A DNA stretch of 9,835 nucleotides from Chloroflexota bacterium. Its GTDB lineage: Bacteria; Chloroflexota; Limnocylindria; QHBO01. The notes under the pieces were generated by a model that ran no database searches, was not told where the DNA came from, and worked only from the letters and a program-made list of their open reading frames with translations. The stretch covers positions 1-9,835 of the forward strand of contig JAGXHP010000167.1 of the NCBI GenBank assembly GCA_024636135.1, written 5' to 3'. Of this stretch, positions 1 to 5,588 are shown in pieces. Both the position numbers and the translations under genes were made by a program. Every line of letters starts with the position of its first letter. Position 1 is the first letter of the stretch.

Positions 1-83
1 CCTCCGACGGTCACGAAGTCGCAGTACGCGCACACGAGCCGACAGAACGGCACGTGAACGTAGAGGTGGTGGGACGGCTCCAT
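1..83 (-). CDS. hemW: HemW-like radical SAM protein (heme chaperone / coproporphyrinogen III oxidase-like), N-terminal fragment cut by the window edge
   Basis: Only the first 27 codons are inside the window; the rest lies beyond base 1. The translation begins MEPSHHLYVHVPFCRLVCAY and continues CDFVTVG. It contains the radical-SAM CX3CX2C cluster motif (Cys14, Cys18, Cys21) in the setting typical of HemW, 'Y-x-H-[IV]-PFC-x3-C-x-YC-D-F'. These cysteines bind the [4Fe-4S] cluster that cleaves S-adenosylmethionine. HemW proteins were long annotated as oxygen-independent coproporphyrinogen oxidases but are now regarded mainly as heme-binding chaperones. The ATG at 83 is firm because an in-frame TAG lies only three codons upstream. 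There is no Shine-Dalgarno sequence; a TAGACT box ends six bases before the ATG. A lepA-hemW neighbourhood is common in bacteria, which supports the call. HemW and a true HemN-type oxidase cannot be separated from this fragment alone. Confidence 0.85.
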   Translation of the reverse strand, partial: MEPSHHLYVHVPFCRLVCAYCDFVTVG

Positions 84-272
84 GGCCCGAGTCTACGACC
101 GTTGACACCGACGTCCGGCGGCCGCCTCGGCGGTGCTTGGGCCACTGGAAGACCAGCGCCGGCCGTTCCGGAGCTGAGGCTGGCCATGGGGTTGGGCGGC
201 GTGCAGCCCGGCGGCCGCGCCGCAGGCATCCGCCAGTGGGCTGGTAGCCGCCTCCCCACGCCCGCATCGGCC
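84..272. other. Non-coding gap between the CPBP protease gene and hemW
   Basis: This 189-base stretch separates the CPBP protease stop codon from the hemW start. Both genes lie on the minus strand. I see no credible protein frame, no tRNA and no strong terminator hairpin. It is GC-rich with short GC palindromes (for example around GGCGGCCGCC) that are expected at this composition. The only suggestive element is the TAGACT box beside hemW. The gap is long compared with the 7-base spacing between lepA and the protease, so hemW may have its own promoter rather than depend on read-through. Confidence 0.5.
90..95 (-). promoter_or_regulatory. Candidate -10 box (TAGACT) for a leaderless hemW transcript
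   Basis: Read on the minus strand, TAGACT fits the TANNNT pattern of a sigma-70-type -10 element and is followed by six bases (CGGGCC) and then the hemW ATG. That spacing would put the transcription start on or next to the start codon. No Shine-Dalgarno sequence is visible and no convincing -35 element is seen. The identical hexamer precedes lepA. This is inferred from sequence only. Confidence 0.4.
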
Positions 273-935
273 TCAGATCGGACGCTGGCGCAGCCGTCCT
301 CCGGCAAAGGCGAAGAGACTCATCGTTACCGCGAAGTGGCCGACGATGGCCGGGAGGACCGAGCCGGTCTCGATGGTCGCCACGCCCGCGGCCCATCCGA
401 GCAGCACCGAGCCGGCGAGGAAGTACCAGTCGCGGTCGTGCCACAGGCGCCGATGCGCGAGGCCGTAGACGAGCGCCTGGAGCGCGATCGCCCATCCCGC
501 CGGGACGCCCGCGAACAGGAGCATCCCGAGCACGATGGACCGGAACTGGAGCTCCTCGCTGATCGCGTTGGCGGCCGCGCCGAGCACCCGATTGGGGAGC
601 AGCTCGATCGGCAGGGGCAGGATGCCGCCGTAGCGCAGGAAGGCCAGGGCCACCCCGTTCAGCAGCGCGATCGCCGTGAAGGCCAGCATCACGATGGCCG
701 TGTTGCCGGGATCGCCACCCGTCAGGAACAGCTGCGCGCGGCCAGAGGGCAGGATGATGGCGATGCCGATCGCGAAGCCGATGACGAGGATGTAGTAGCT
801 GACCGGCCCCATCCACGGCGTGCGGTAGCGGAAGTAGTCGGACCGCGTGATGCGCTCGGAGTCGAAGCGCAGCAGGACGAGGAACAGCGTCAGGCCCAGG
901 GCGATCGCCAGGCGAAGCGACTCGAAGAAGGTCAT
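273..935 (-). CDS. CPBP-family intramembrane glutamic-type protease (CAAX protease/Abi-like)
   Basis: The 220-residue protein is largely hydrophobic, with apparent membrane segments near residues 5-23, 45-63, 78-100, 135-160 and 172-210. Three blocks match the CPBP (Abi) family. The EExxxR motif is at Glu127-Glu128 to Arg132, a YxxxH version of FxxxH is at Tyr157-His161, and a final membrane His is at 200. Known members cleave prenylated CAAX proteins or, in bacteria, process or protect against peptides; the substrate here cannot be told. The residue four after His200 is Thr204, whereas Asn or Asp is usual, so the third motif is atypical. The ATG at 935 lies 7 bases after the lepA stop, so co-transcription with lepA is likely. 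An earlier ATG at 943 meets a stop after three codons. The family call is firm; the cellular role is unknown. Confidence 0.85.
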   Translation of the reverse strand: MTFFESLRLAIALGLTLFLVLLRFDSERITRSDYFRYRTPWMGPVSYYILVIGFAIGIAIILPSGRAQLFLTGGDPGNTAIVMLAFTAIALLNGVALAFLRYGGILPLPIELLPNRVLGAAANAISEELQFRSIVLGMLLFAGVPAGWAIALQALVYGLAHRRLWHDRDWYFLAGSVLLGWAAGVATIETGSVLPAIVGHFAVTMSLFAFAGGRLRQRPI

Positions 936-942
936 CGGCGCA

Positions 943-2757
943 TCAGTCGGCGCTCTCGTTCATGCGCAGCACGGCGAGGAAGGCTTCCTGCGGAATCTCG
1001 ACGGAGCCTATCCGCTTCATGCGCTGCTTTCCTTCCTTCTGCTTCTCGAGAAGCTTCCGCTTGCGCGTGATGTCACCGCCGTAGCACTTGGCGAGCACGT
1101 TCTTGCGCATGGCCCGGATCGTCTCGCGGCTGATGATATGCGAGCCGATGGCCGCCTGGACCGGCACTTCGAACATCTGGCGCGGGATCAGCTCCTTGAG
1201 CTTTTCGACCAGCGCCTTGCCCGAGCGGTAGGCATTCGACCGATGCACGATGAGGCTGAGCGCGTCGACCGGCTCACCGCTCACGAGGACGTCGAGCTTG
1301 ACGAGATCGCCGACCCGGTAGCCGATGTAGCTGTAATCGAGGCTGGCGTAGCCACTGGATCGGCTCTTGAGCTGGTCGTAGAAGTCGATGATGAGCTCGC
1401 CGAGCGGCATCTGGAAGTGCATGTTCACCCGTTTCGGGTCGAGATACTCCATGTTCTGGAACTCGCCGCGCCGGCTCGTGGCCAGCTCCATGAGCGGCCC
1501 AATGTAATCGGTCGGGGTGATGACCTGCGTCGAGACCCATGGCTCGCTGATCTGCTCGATCTCGCCGGGCCCGGGCATCTGGGCCGGGTTGTCGACCACG
1601 AGCTCGTCCTCGCGATGATGGAGCGTCACGCGGTACTCGACGCTGGGAGCGGATGCAATCAGGTCGAGATCGAACTCCCGCTCGAGGCGCTCCTGGGTGA
1701 TCTCCATGTGCAGCAGGCCGAGGAACCCACAGCGGAACCCGAAGCCGAGTGCAACCGACGACTCGGGCTCGTACACGAAGCCGGCATCGTTGAGATGGAG
1801 CTTGTCGAGCGCTTCGCGCAGCTCCGGGTAGTCGTCGCCGCGCAGCGGGTAGATCCCGGCGAAGACGAGAGGCAGCGGCTCCTGGTAGCCCGGCAGCGGT
1901 CCGGTCGCCGGGTGCACCGCCGAGGTGAGCGTGTCGCCGACCTGGACTTCGCGGATGCTCTTCAGACCGGTGGCCACGTATCCGACCTCGCCCGCTACCA
2001 GTCGCTTGGTCGGGACCGGCTGCGGTCGGAAGTAGCCAAGCTCCAGGATGTCGGTCTCGGCGTCGGTGGCCATGAACCGGATGCGGCCATGATCCCGAAG
2101 CACGCCGGCGGCCAGGCGAACGTACGCGACGACGCCCTTGTACTGGTCGTAGTGGCTGTCGAAGACCAGGCCGGCCAGCGGCGCGCTCGCGTCGTGCGCC
2201 GGAGGCGGAACCCGCTGCACGATCGCCTCGAGGATCTCCCGGATGCCGGTGCCGTCCTTGGCGCTCGCCAGGAGCACCTCCTCGCGCGGGATCGCCAGGG
2301 TTTCCTCGAGCTCGTCCATGACCATCTCGGGGTCGGCTGACGGCAGATCGATCTTGTTGATGACCGGGATGATGGTGAGGTTCTGCGCCATCGCCAGGTG
2401 GACGTTGGCGAGCGTCTGGGCCTCGATCCCCTGGGTCGCGTCGACCACCAGGATGGCTCCCTCACAGGCCTGCAGGGATCGGCTGACCTCGTAGGTGAAG
2501 TCAACGTGCCCCGGCGTATCGATCAGGTTGAGGGCGTAGGTGTGCCCATCGGCGGCGTCGTAATGGACCCGGACGGCCCGCGCCTTGATCGTGATGCCCT
2601 TCTCGCGCTCGAGGTCCATCGAGTCGAGCACCTGCGACTGCATGAGCCGCTTGTCGATGGTCTGGGTGACCTCCAGCAGGCGATCGGCCAGCGTCGACTT
2701 GCCGTGGTCGATGTGCGCGACGATGCTGAAGTTGCGGATGCGCTCCGGGGGGATCAC
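943..2757 (-). CDS. lepA: Elongation factor 4 (LepA), ribosome-associated translational GTPase
   Basis: This full-length 604-residue LepA matches the usual family length of about 600. The GTPase motifs are clear: the P-loop AHIDHGKST at residues 14-22, GIT at 54-56, DTPGH at 80-84, NKID at 134-137 and SAK at 165-167. The C-terminal region carries the LepA-specific signature around NVLAKCYGGDITRKRKLLEK, followed by the conserved VEIPQEAFLAVL. LepA binds the ribosome and GTP, and is implicated in back-translocation of stalled complexes or in 30S maturation. The start is a GTG at 2757, giving MIPPERIRNFSIVAHIDHGK, which aligns well with family N-termini. No Shine-Dalgarno sequence precedes it; a TAGACT box sits eight bases upstream instead. 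It lies 45 bases after vanW and 7 bases before the CPBP protease. Identity is essentially certain. Confidence 0.98.
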   Translation of the reverse strand: MIPPERIRNFSIVAHIDHGKSTLADRLLEVTQTIDKRLMQSQVLDSMDLEREKGITIKARAVRVHYDAADGHTYALNLIDTPGHVDFTYEVSRSLQACEGAILVVDATQGIEAQTLANVHLAMAQNLTIIPVINKIDLPSADPEMVMDELEETLAIPREEVLLASAKDGTGIREILEAIVQRVPPPAHDASAPLAGLVFDSHYDQYKGVVAYVRLAAGVLRDHGRIRFMATDAETDILELGYFRPQPVPTKRLVAGEVGYVATGLKSIREVQVGDTLTSAVHPATGPLPGYQEPLPLVFAGIYPLRGDDYPELREALDKLHLNDAGFVYEPESSVALGFGFRCGFLGLLHMEITQERLEREFDLDLIASAPSVEYRVTLHHREDELVVDNPAQMPGPGEIEQISEPWVSTQVITPTDYIGPLMELATSRRGEFQNMEYLDPKRVNMHFQMPLGELIIDFYDQLKSRSSGYASLDYSYIGYRVGDLVKLDVLVSGEPVDALSLIVHRSNAYRSGKALVEKLKELIPRQMFEVPVQAAIGSHIISRETIRAMRKNVLAKCYGGDITRKRKLLEKQKEGKQRMKRIGSVEIPQEAFLAVLRMNESAD

Positions 2758-2765
2758 GGGGCGGA

Positions 2766-2771
2766 AGTCTA
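2766..2771 (-). promoter_or_regulatory. Candidate -10 box (TAGACT) for a leaderless lepA transcript
   Basis: In the 45 bases between vanW and lepA, the minus strand reads TAGACT, then TCCGCCCC, then the lepA GTG. The hexamer fits TANNNT, and its distance from the start codon would place transcription initiation on or within a base or two of the GTG. The lack of a Shine-Dalgarno sequence fits that reading. No good -35 hexamer is seen 16-18 bases upstream. The same hexamer is found beside hemW. Confidence 0.4.
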
Positions 2772-2802
2772 GCCGACGAACGGCATCCGCACCCGCGCGG
2801 CA

Positions 2803-4710
2803 TCAGGGAGCGGCGGGCTCCGCATCGGCATCGGCGGTGTCACCCGGGGGCTCGGGTGGCTTCGGGGCCGGCGCCGGGCCAACCTGGGTGATGCCGTTCA
2901 CCGCTCGGTACGAGCTGAAGTAGGTGTTGCGGTGGATCTCGGTACCGTTGGCGTCGTACACGAAGCGGGTGCGGCTGACGTCGTGGCCGTCATGCGGGTA
3001 CTCGACTCGCTTGCGCGACCCGGGCGCCATGCTGGCGACGACCTGCGTCGTCTCGATCGCCGCGCGATGGTTGCTCGTCGCCGCGTCGGTCAGCACCACC
3101 TGTCGGCCGATGGGGATCGTCCACAGCTGGAAGGTGACGAACCCGTTGCCGCCGAATCCGCGGATCACGATCGGGTGCTCCGTATCGTTACGGAAGCTCA
3201 TGTCCTGCACCCAGTCATCGGCCATGTAGACCGTGGCGTCCAGGCCATCGGGGTAGCGGTCGATGTAGTAGTAGTGGTTGGCGCGATCGCCCATCTCGAG
3301 GCCCGCGCGCAGTGCGGCGTTGAAGATCGTGGTCGAGGTCGAGCAGATTCCACCGCCGATGGCGCCGCCCGCGACGCTGCGGCCGCCGATGATCACGCCG
3401 CCGTAGTGGTAGCCACGCTCGACGGTGACCGGGCCGATGCTGCCCCAGAAGCTGAACCACTCCCCGGGAGCCAGGTTGCGTCCGTCGATGTCCCAGGCGC
3501 CGATGTTGATGTTCGCGCCGTAGCCGTTTCCGTCGCCGGGAACGTAGTTCGTGGTCCACGACGAGACCATCTGCATCTGCGGCAGCGCGGCCTCGGCGGC
3601 CGCCGTCGTCACGGCCGGCTCGGTGGTCCCGACCACGAGCCCGAGGGACGCCAGCGGAGCACCGGCGGCTCGGCGCGAGAGCAACCGGGTGAGCGCATCC
3701 TGCGACGCGGCGACGTCCAGATTGCGACCCTCCTGGCCAGCGACCACGCCGCCCAGCCCACCCCCGGCGGCGACCGTGATCCGTGCGTTGATCGGATCGC
3801 GATCAACGGTCTCGGCCAGTGCGGCGATGGCGGCGGCGGCCGCCGCCTCGTCGATGTGGAGCGCATAGGCGATGCCGCCGTAATCCGGGCCGAAGCTCAG
3901 CCACGACGCGATCGTCTCCGGCGCGATGACCAGCGGCGCCTCGTCCGCGAAGGCTCCGGGCACCTCGAGCGTCAGAGCCGCGACCGTCGATCGCGCGCTG
4001 GTGGCGACCGCCTCCGCGGACTCGGTGGAGACGGCGGGCTGGAGGATGGTGGGTTCGATTGCGATCGCGACGTCGGCCGGGCTCGTGCTGTCCACCGCCT
4101 GGGCCAAGGTCGAGGCGACCACGCTGGAATCGACGCCGAGACCCGTGGCGCCCGGGCTGACCGTGAAGACCGGGCCGTCCGCGGTCACCGAGGCCTCAAC
4201 GGCGGGGACCGTGAAGCGCGCGGCGATATCGGAGGCGATCCGGTCGAGCGCTGCGGGATCGTAGGCGTGCACGATCACCGGCAACGCGGCGGGATGGACG
4301 AGGGTCCGCAGGCGGTTGATCCCGTCGGTCAGGGGATTGCCCCCGCGTCCCACGCGGATCGCCGCATCGAGCATCGCGTCGGTCTCGTATCCGCGACCGA
4401 GGTCGGCGAATGACACGGTCGCGCTGGACTCACCGACCGCCACGACGGCCTCGCCGGCGGAGAGGGAAGGCAGCCGAGACTCGAGTGCCGCGGCGGCTTC
4501 GGCGCGGGTCAGCCCGCCGACGGCAACGCCGCCGACCGTGGTCCCGGGGAGCACCGTCCCGGCCGCCGCAATGCCGACCGCGATCGAGATCGCGGTCGCG
4601 ATCAACAGGCCGGCAAGCATCGTGGCCGTGAAACCGATGATGGTTGCGCGGCGGGCCGGTGGCGTGGCCACCGGGCGGATGATCCGGCTCGGGAAGGTGG
4701 TGGTTGTCAT
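2803..4710 (-). CDS. Membrane-anchored VanW-domain protein with PG_binding_4-like repeats (YoaR-like)
   Basis: This 635-residue protein has a basic N-terminus and one membrane segment at about residues 24-50, with the rest expected outside the membrane. Two PG_binding_4-like (YoaR-type) repeats follow, at about 151-235 and 284-375. Each has a helical block, then a G-x-x-L/V-D-x(3)-S core and an E-P-x(n)-T-x-x-A-E-A end. The VanW domain spans about 383-530, with GGGICSTSTT at 452-461, NAALRAGLE at 464-472 and DATVY at 491-495. A final beta-rich region and a Pro/Ala/Asp-rich tail (about 612-635) close the protein. VanW is named from vancomycin-resistance clusters but has no established reaction, and no vanHAX-like genes are nearby, so a general cell-envelope role is the better inference. 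The ATG at 4710 was chosen over an upstream TTG at 4821 because it places the membrane anchor near the N-terminus. No clear Shine-Dalgarno sequence is visible. Confidence 0.88.
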   Translation of the reverse strand: MTTTTFPSRIIRPVATPPARRATIIGFTATMLAGLLIATAISIAVGIAAAGTVLPGTTVGGVAVGGLTRAEAAAALESRLPSLSAGEAVVAVGESSATVSFADLGRGYETDAMLDAAIRVGRGGNPLTDGINRLRTLVHPAALPVIVHAYDPAALDRIASDIAARFTVPAVEASVTADGPVFTVSPGATGLGVDSSVVASTLAQAVDSTSPADVAIAIEPTILQPAVSTESAEAVATSARSTVAALTLEVPGAFADEAPLVIAPETIASWLSFGPDYGGIAYALHIDEAAAAAAIAALAETVDRDPINARITVAAGGGLGGVVAGQEGRNLDVAASQDALTRLLSRRAAGAPLASLGLVVGTTEPAVTTAAAEAALPQMQMVSSWTTNYVPGDGNGYGANINIGAWDIDGRNLAPGEWFSFWGSIGPVTVERGYHYGGVIIGGRSVAGGAIGGGICSTSTTIFNAALRAGLEMGDRANHYYYIDRYPDGLDATVYMADDWVQDMSFRNDTEHPIVIRGFGGNGFVTFQLWTIPIGRQVVLTDAATSNHRAAIETTQVVASMAPGSRKRVEYPHDGHDVSRTRFVYDANGTEIHRNTYFSSYRAVNGITQVGPAPAPKPPEPPGDTADADAEPAAP

Positions 4711-4767
4711 GGGCGTCGCACGGGAGACGCGTGGGCGGACGCGATCGTTGCCATGCCGCAACGTCGA

Positions 4768-4785
4768 CCGGGATCCGGATCCCGG
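4768..4785. repeat. Perfect 18-bp palindrome in the vanW upstream region
   Basis: CCGGGATCCGGATCCCGG equals its own reverse complement. It sits 58 bases upstream of the vanW ATG. As RNA it could fold into a 7-bp stem with a CCGG loop in the vanW 5' leader. As DNA it could be a dimeric operator. It also reads as two tandem GGATCC hexamers. Function is not established. Confidence 0.75.
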
Positions 4786-4894
4786 CCCTCTCCCCTGGTG
4801 GTACTCCTTCGTGTCGAGCAATCGGCGACGGGCAGGCCGGACGAACTCGGTGCCGGGATTGTCGCCGCTCCATAGGCTGTTGTCGAGTCCCTCG

Positions 4895-4924
4895 TTGGTC
4901 CTCCGGGCAGGCCGATGCTATACT
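4895..4924 (+). promoter_or_regulatory. Sigma-70-type extended -10 promoter for rpsT
   Basis: The -10 element TATACT (4919-4924) is preceded by TGC, giving the extended -10 form TGnTATACT. A partial -35 element, TTGGTC (4895-4900), lies 18 bases upstream. Transcription would start near 4931, leaving a leader of about 60 bases before the rpsT GTG. It is the best promoter in the window, in a region otherwise poor in A+T, and is correctly placed for a highly expressed ribosomal protein gene. Confidence 0.7.
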
Positions 4925-4937
4925 CCGGCCTCCGCCG

Positions 4938-4968
4938 CGCTCCGAGAGCGTGGTTTGGTGTGCAACCA
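4938..4968 (+). promoter_or_regulatory. Two small hairpins in the rpsT leader
   Basis: Within the predicted leader, CGCTC (4938-4942) pairs with GAGCG (4946-4950) across a CGA loop. TGGTT (4951-4955) can then pair with AACCA (4964-4968) across an 8-base loop. They adjoin and lie just upstream of the ribosome binding site. S20 represses its own translation in Escherichia coli, so a regulatory role is possible here. Five-base stems are weak evidence. Confidence 0.3.
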
Positions 4969-4982
4969 TCGTCGATCGAGTT

Positions 4983-4987
4983 GAGGA
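4983..4987 (+). promoter_or_regulatory. Ribosome binding site (GAGGA) of rpsT
   Basis: GAGGA lies six bases before the GTG at 4994 and supports that non-ATG codon as the start of S20. Confidence 0.65.
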
Positions 4988-4993
4988 TTCCAC

Positions 4994-5518
4994 GTGGCAA
5001 GAACGGCCCGAACCTGGAAGGGCGCGCGCACGCCCTCCGCCCTCAAGCGCGTGCGCCAGTCACTCCGCCGCCGCGCCGTGAACCGCCGCACGCGGAGTGA
5101 GACGAAGACCCTCGTCCAGCAGGCCTCGGAGATCGCGCTCGGCCGCTCGAGCGCGGACGGCCCGGAGGCCGTGACCGCCGCGATCAGCGCCCTCGACAAG
5201 GCCGCCGAGAAGGGCATCATCCACCCGAACAACGCCGCGCGTCGCAAGAGCCGGCTGATGGCCAAGGTGAACGCCGCGCACCTGCTGGATGGCGCGGAAG
5301 GAGCGGCACCGACCACCACCAAGAAGCGCACGACCGCGAGCAAGACCGCCCAGCGCAAGAAGGTGGCTGCCGCCAAGGCGTCGAAGGCCGCGGCCGGCAA
5401 GGCCACCGATCGGCCCCGAACCGCCGCCGGCAAGGCGAAGGTGGCCGTCACGCGCGCCTCCCGTGAATCCGCCGCCGCCCGCCGCCGCGCGCAGAGCACG
5501 GACGAGCCCGAGGCCTAA
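4994..5518 (+). CDS. rpsT: Small ribosomal subunit protein bS20 with a long basic C-terminal extension
   Basis: Residues 1-96 match bS20. They include a basic N-terminal helix (SALKRVRQSLRRRAVN near 15-30) and the diagnostic block SALDKAAEKGIIHPNNAARR (65-84) followed by KSRL and a helix-ending KVNA. S20 binds 16S rRNA early in 30S assembly. Most bS20 proteins are about 85-95 residues, but this one has 174. Residues 97-174 form a low-complexity tail rich in Ala, Lys, Arg and Thr, with AAK, KAA and AGK motifs that resemble histone-H1-like tails, ending in acidic EPEA. The tail is in frame with no frameshift sign. The start is GTG at 4994, supported by the GAGGA and by the MAR(T) beginning usual for S20. 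It stands alone on the plus strand between an upstream promoter and a terminator-like hairpin. Confidence 0.95.
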   Translation: MARTARTWKGARTPSALKRVRQSLRRRAVNRRTRSETKTLVQQASEIALGRSSADGPEAVTAAISALDKAAEKGIIHPNNAARRKSRLMAKVNAAHLLDGAEGAAPTTTKKRTTASKTAQRKKVAAAKASKAAAGKATDRPRTAAGKAKVAVTRASRESAAARRRAQSTDEPEA

Positions 5519-5542
5519 CGGCCGGCCCTGCGATCCTCAGGC

Positions 5543-5574
5543 ACACGACCCCGGTTCAAGGACCGGGGTCGTGT
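5543..5574. terminator. Strong hairpin between convergent rpsT and eno, probable bidirectional terminator
   Basis: ACACGACCCCGGT (5543-5555) pairs perfectly with ACCGGGGTCGTGT (5562-5574), giving a 13-bp stem and a 6-base TCAAGG loop. It lies 24 bases after the rpsT stop and 14 bases after the eno stop on the other strand, so it can serve both transcripts. Neither side has a clear T-tract, so it is not a textbook intrinsic terminator. It may act with other factors or stabilise the 3' ends. Confidence 0.75.
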
Positions 5575-5588
5575 CGTAGGCGGCGCGC

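Larger units (their letters stand above)
4711..4993. other. Divergent intergenic region between vanW and rpsT
   Basis: These 283 bases separate two divergent genes. They contain an extended -10 promoter for rpsT (4895-4924), a short rpsT leader with two small hairpins, a perfect 18-base palindrome on the vanW side (4768-4785), and a possible 15-codon leader ORF ending in an ATGA overlap with the vanW start. I could not find a convincing vanW promoter. No tRNA or other RNA gene is apparent. Confidence 0.7.

Noticed and set aside
102..107. Perfect TTGACA on the plus strand near hemW
   Set aside because: There is no -10-like sequence 16-18 bases downstream and no plus-strand gene for it to serve.
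847..2340. Long plus-strand open frame (about 497 codons) antisense to lepA
   Set aside because: The minus strand encodes an unmistakable full LepA. The antisense frame is rich in Arg, Asp, Glu, His and Val with no recognisable domain, as expected for the reverse of a high-GC gene.
2932..4413. Long plus-strand open frame (about 493 codons) antisense to vanW
   Set aside because: It has Arg/Asp/Gly-rich low-complexity translation, no family resemblance and no ribosome binding site. It is a shadow of the VanW coding frame.
4711..4821. TTG start at 4821 for the VanW protein, 37 residues longer
   Set aside because: The added residues are polar and Arg-rich with no family match and would push the membrane anchor inward. 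The ATG at 4710 gives a normal anchored N-terminus.
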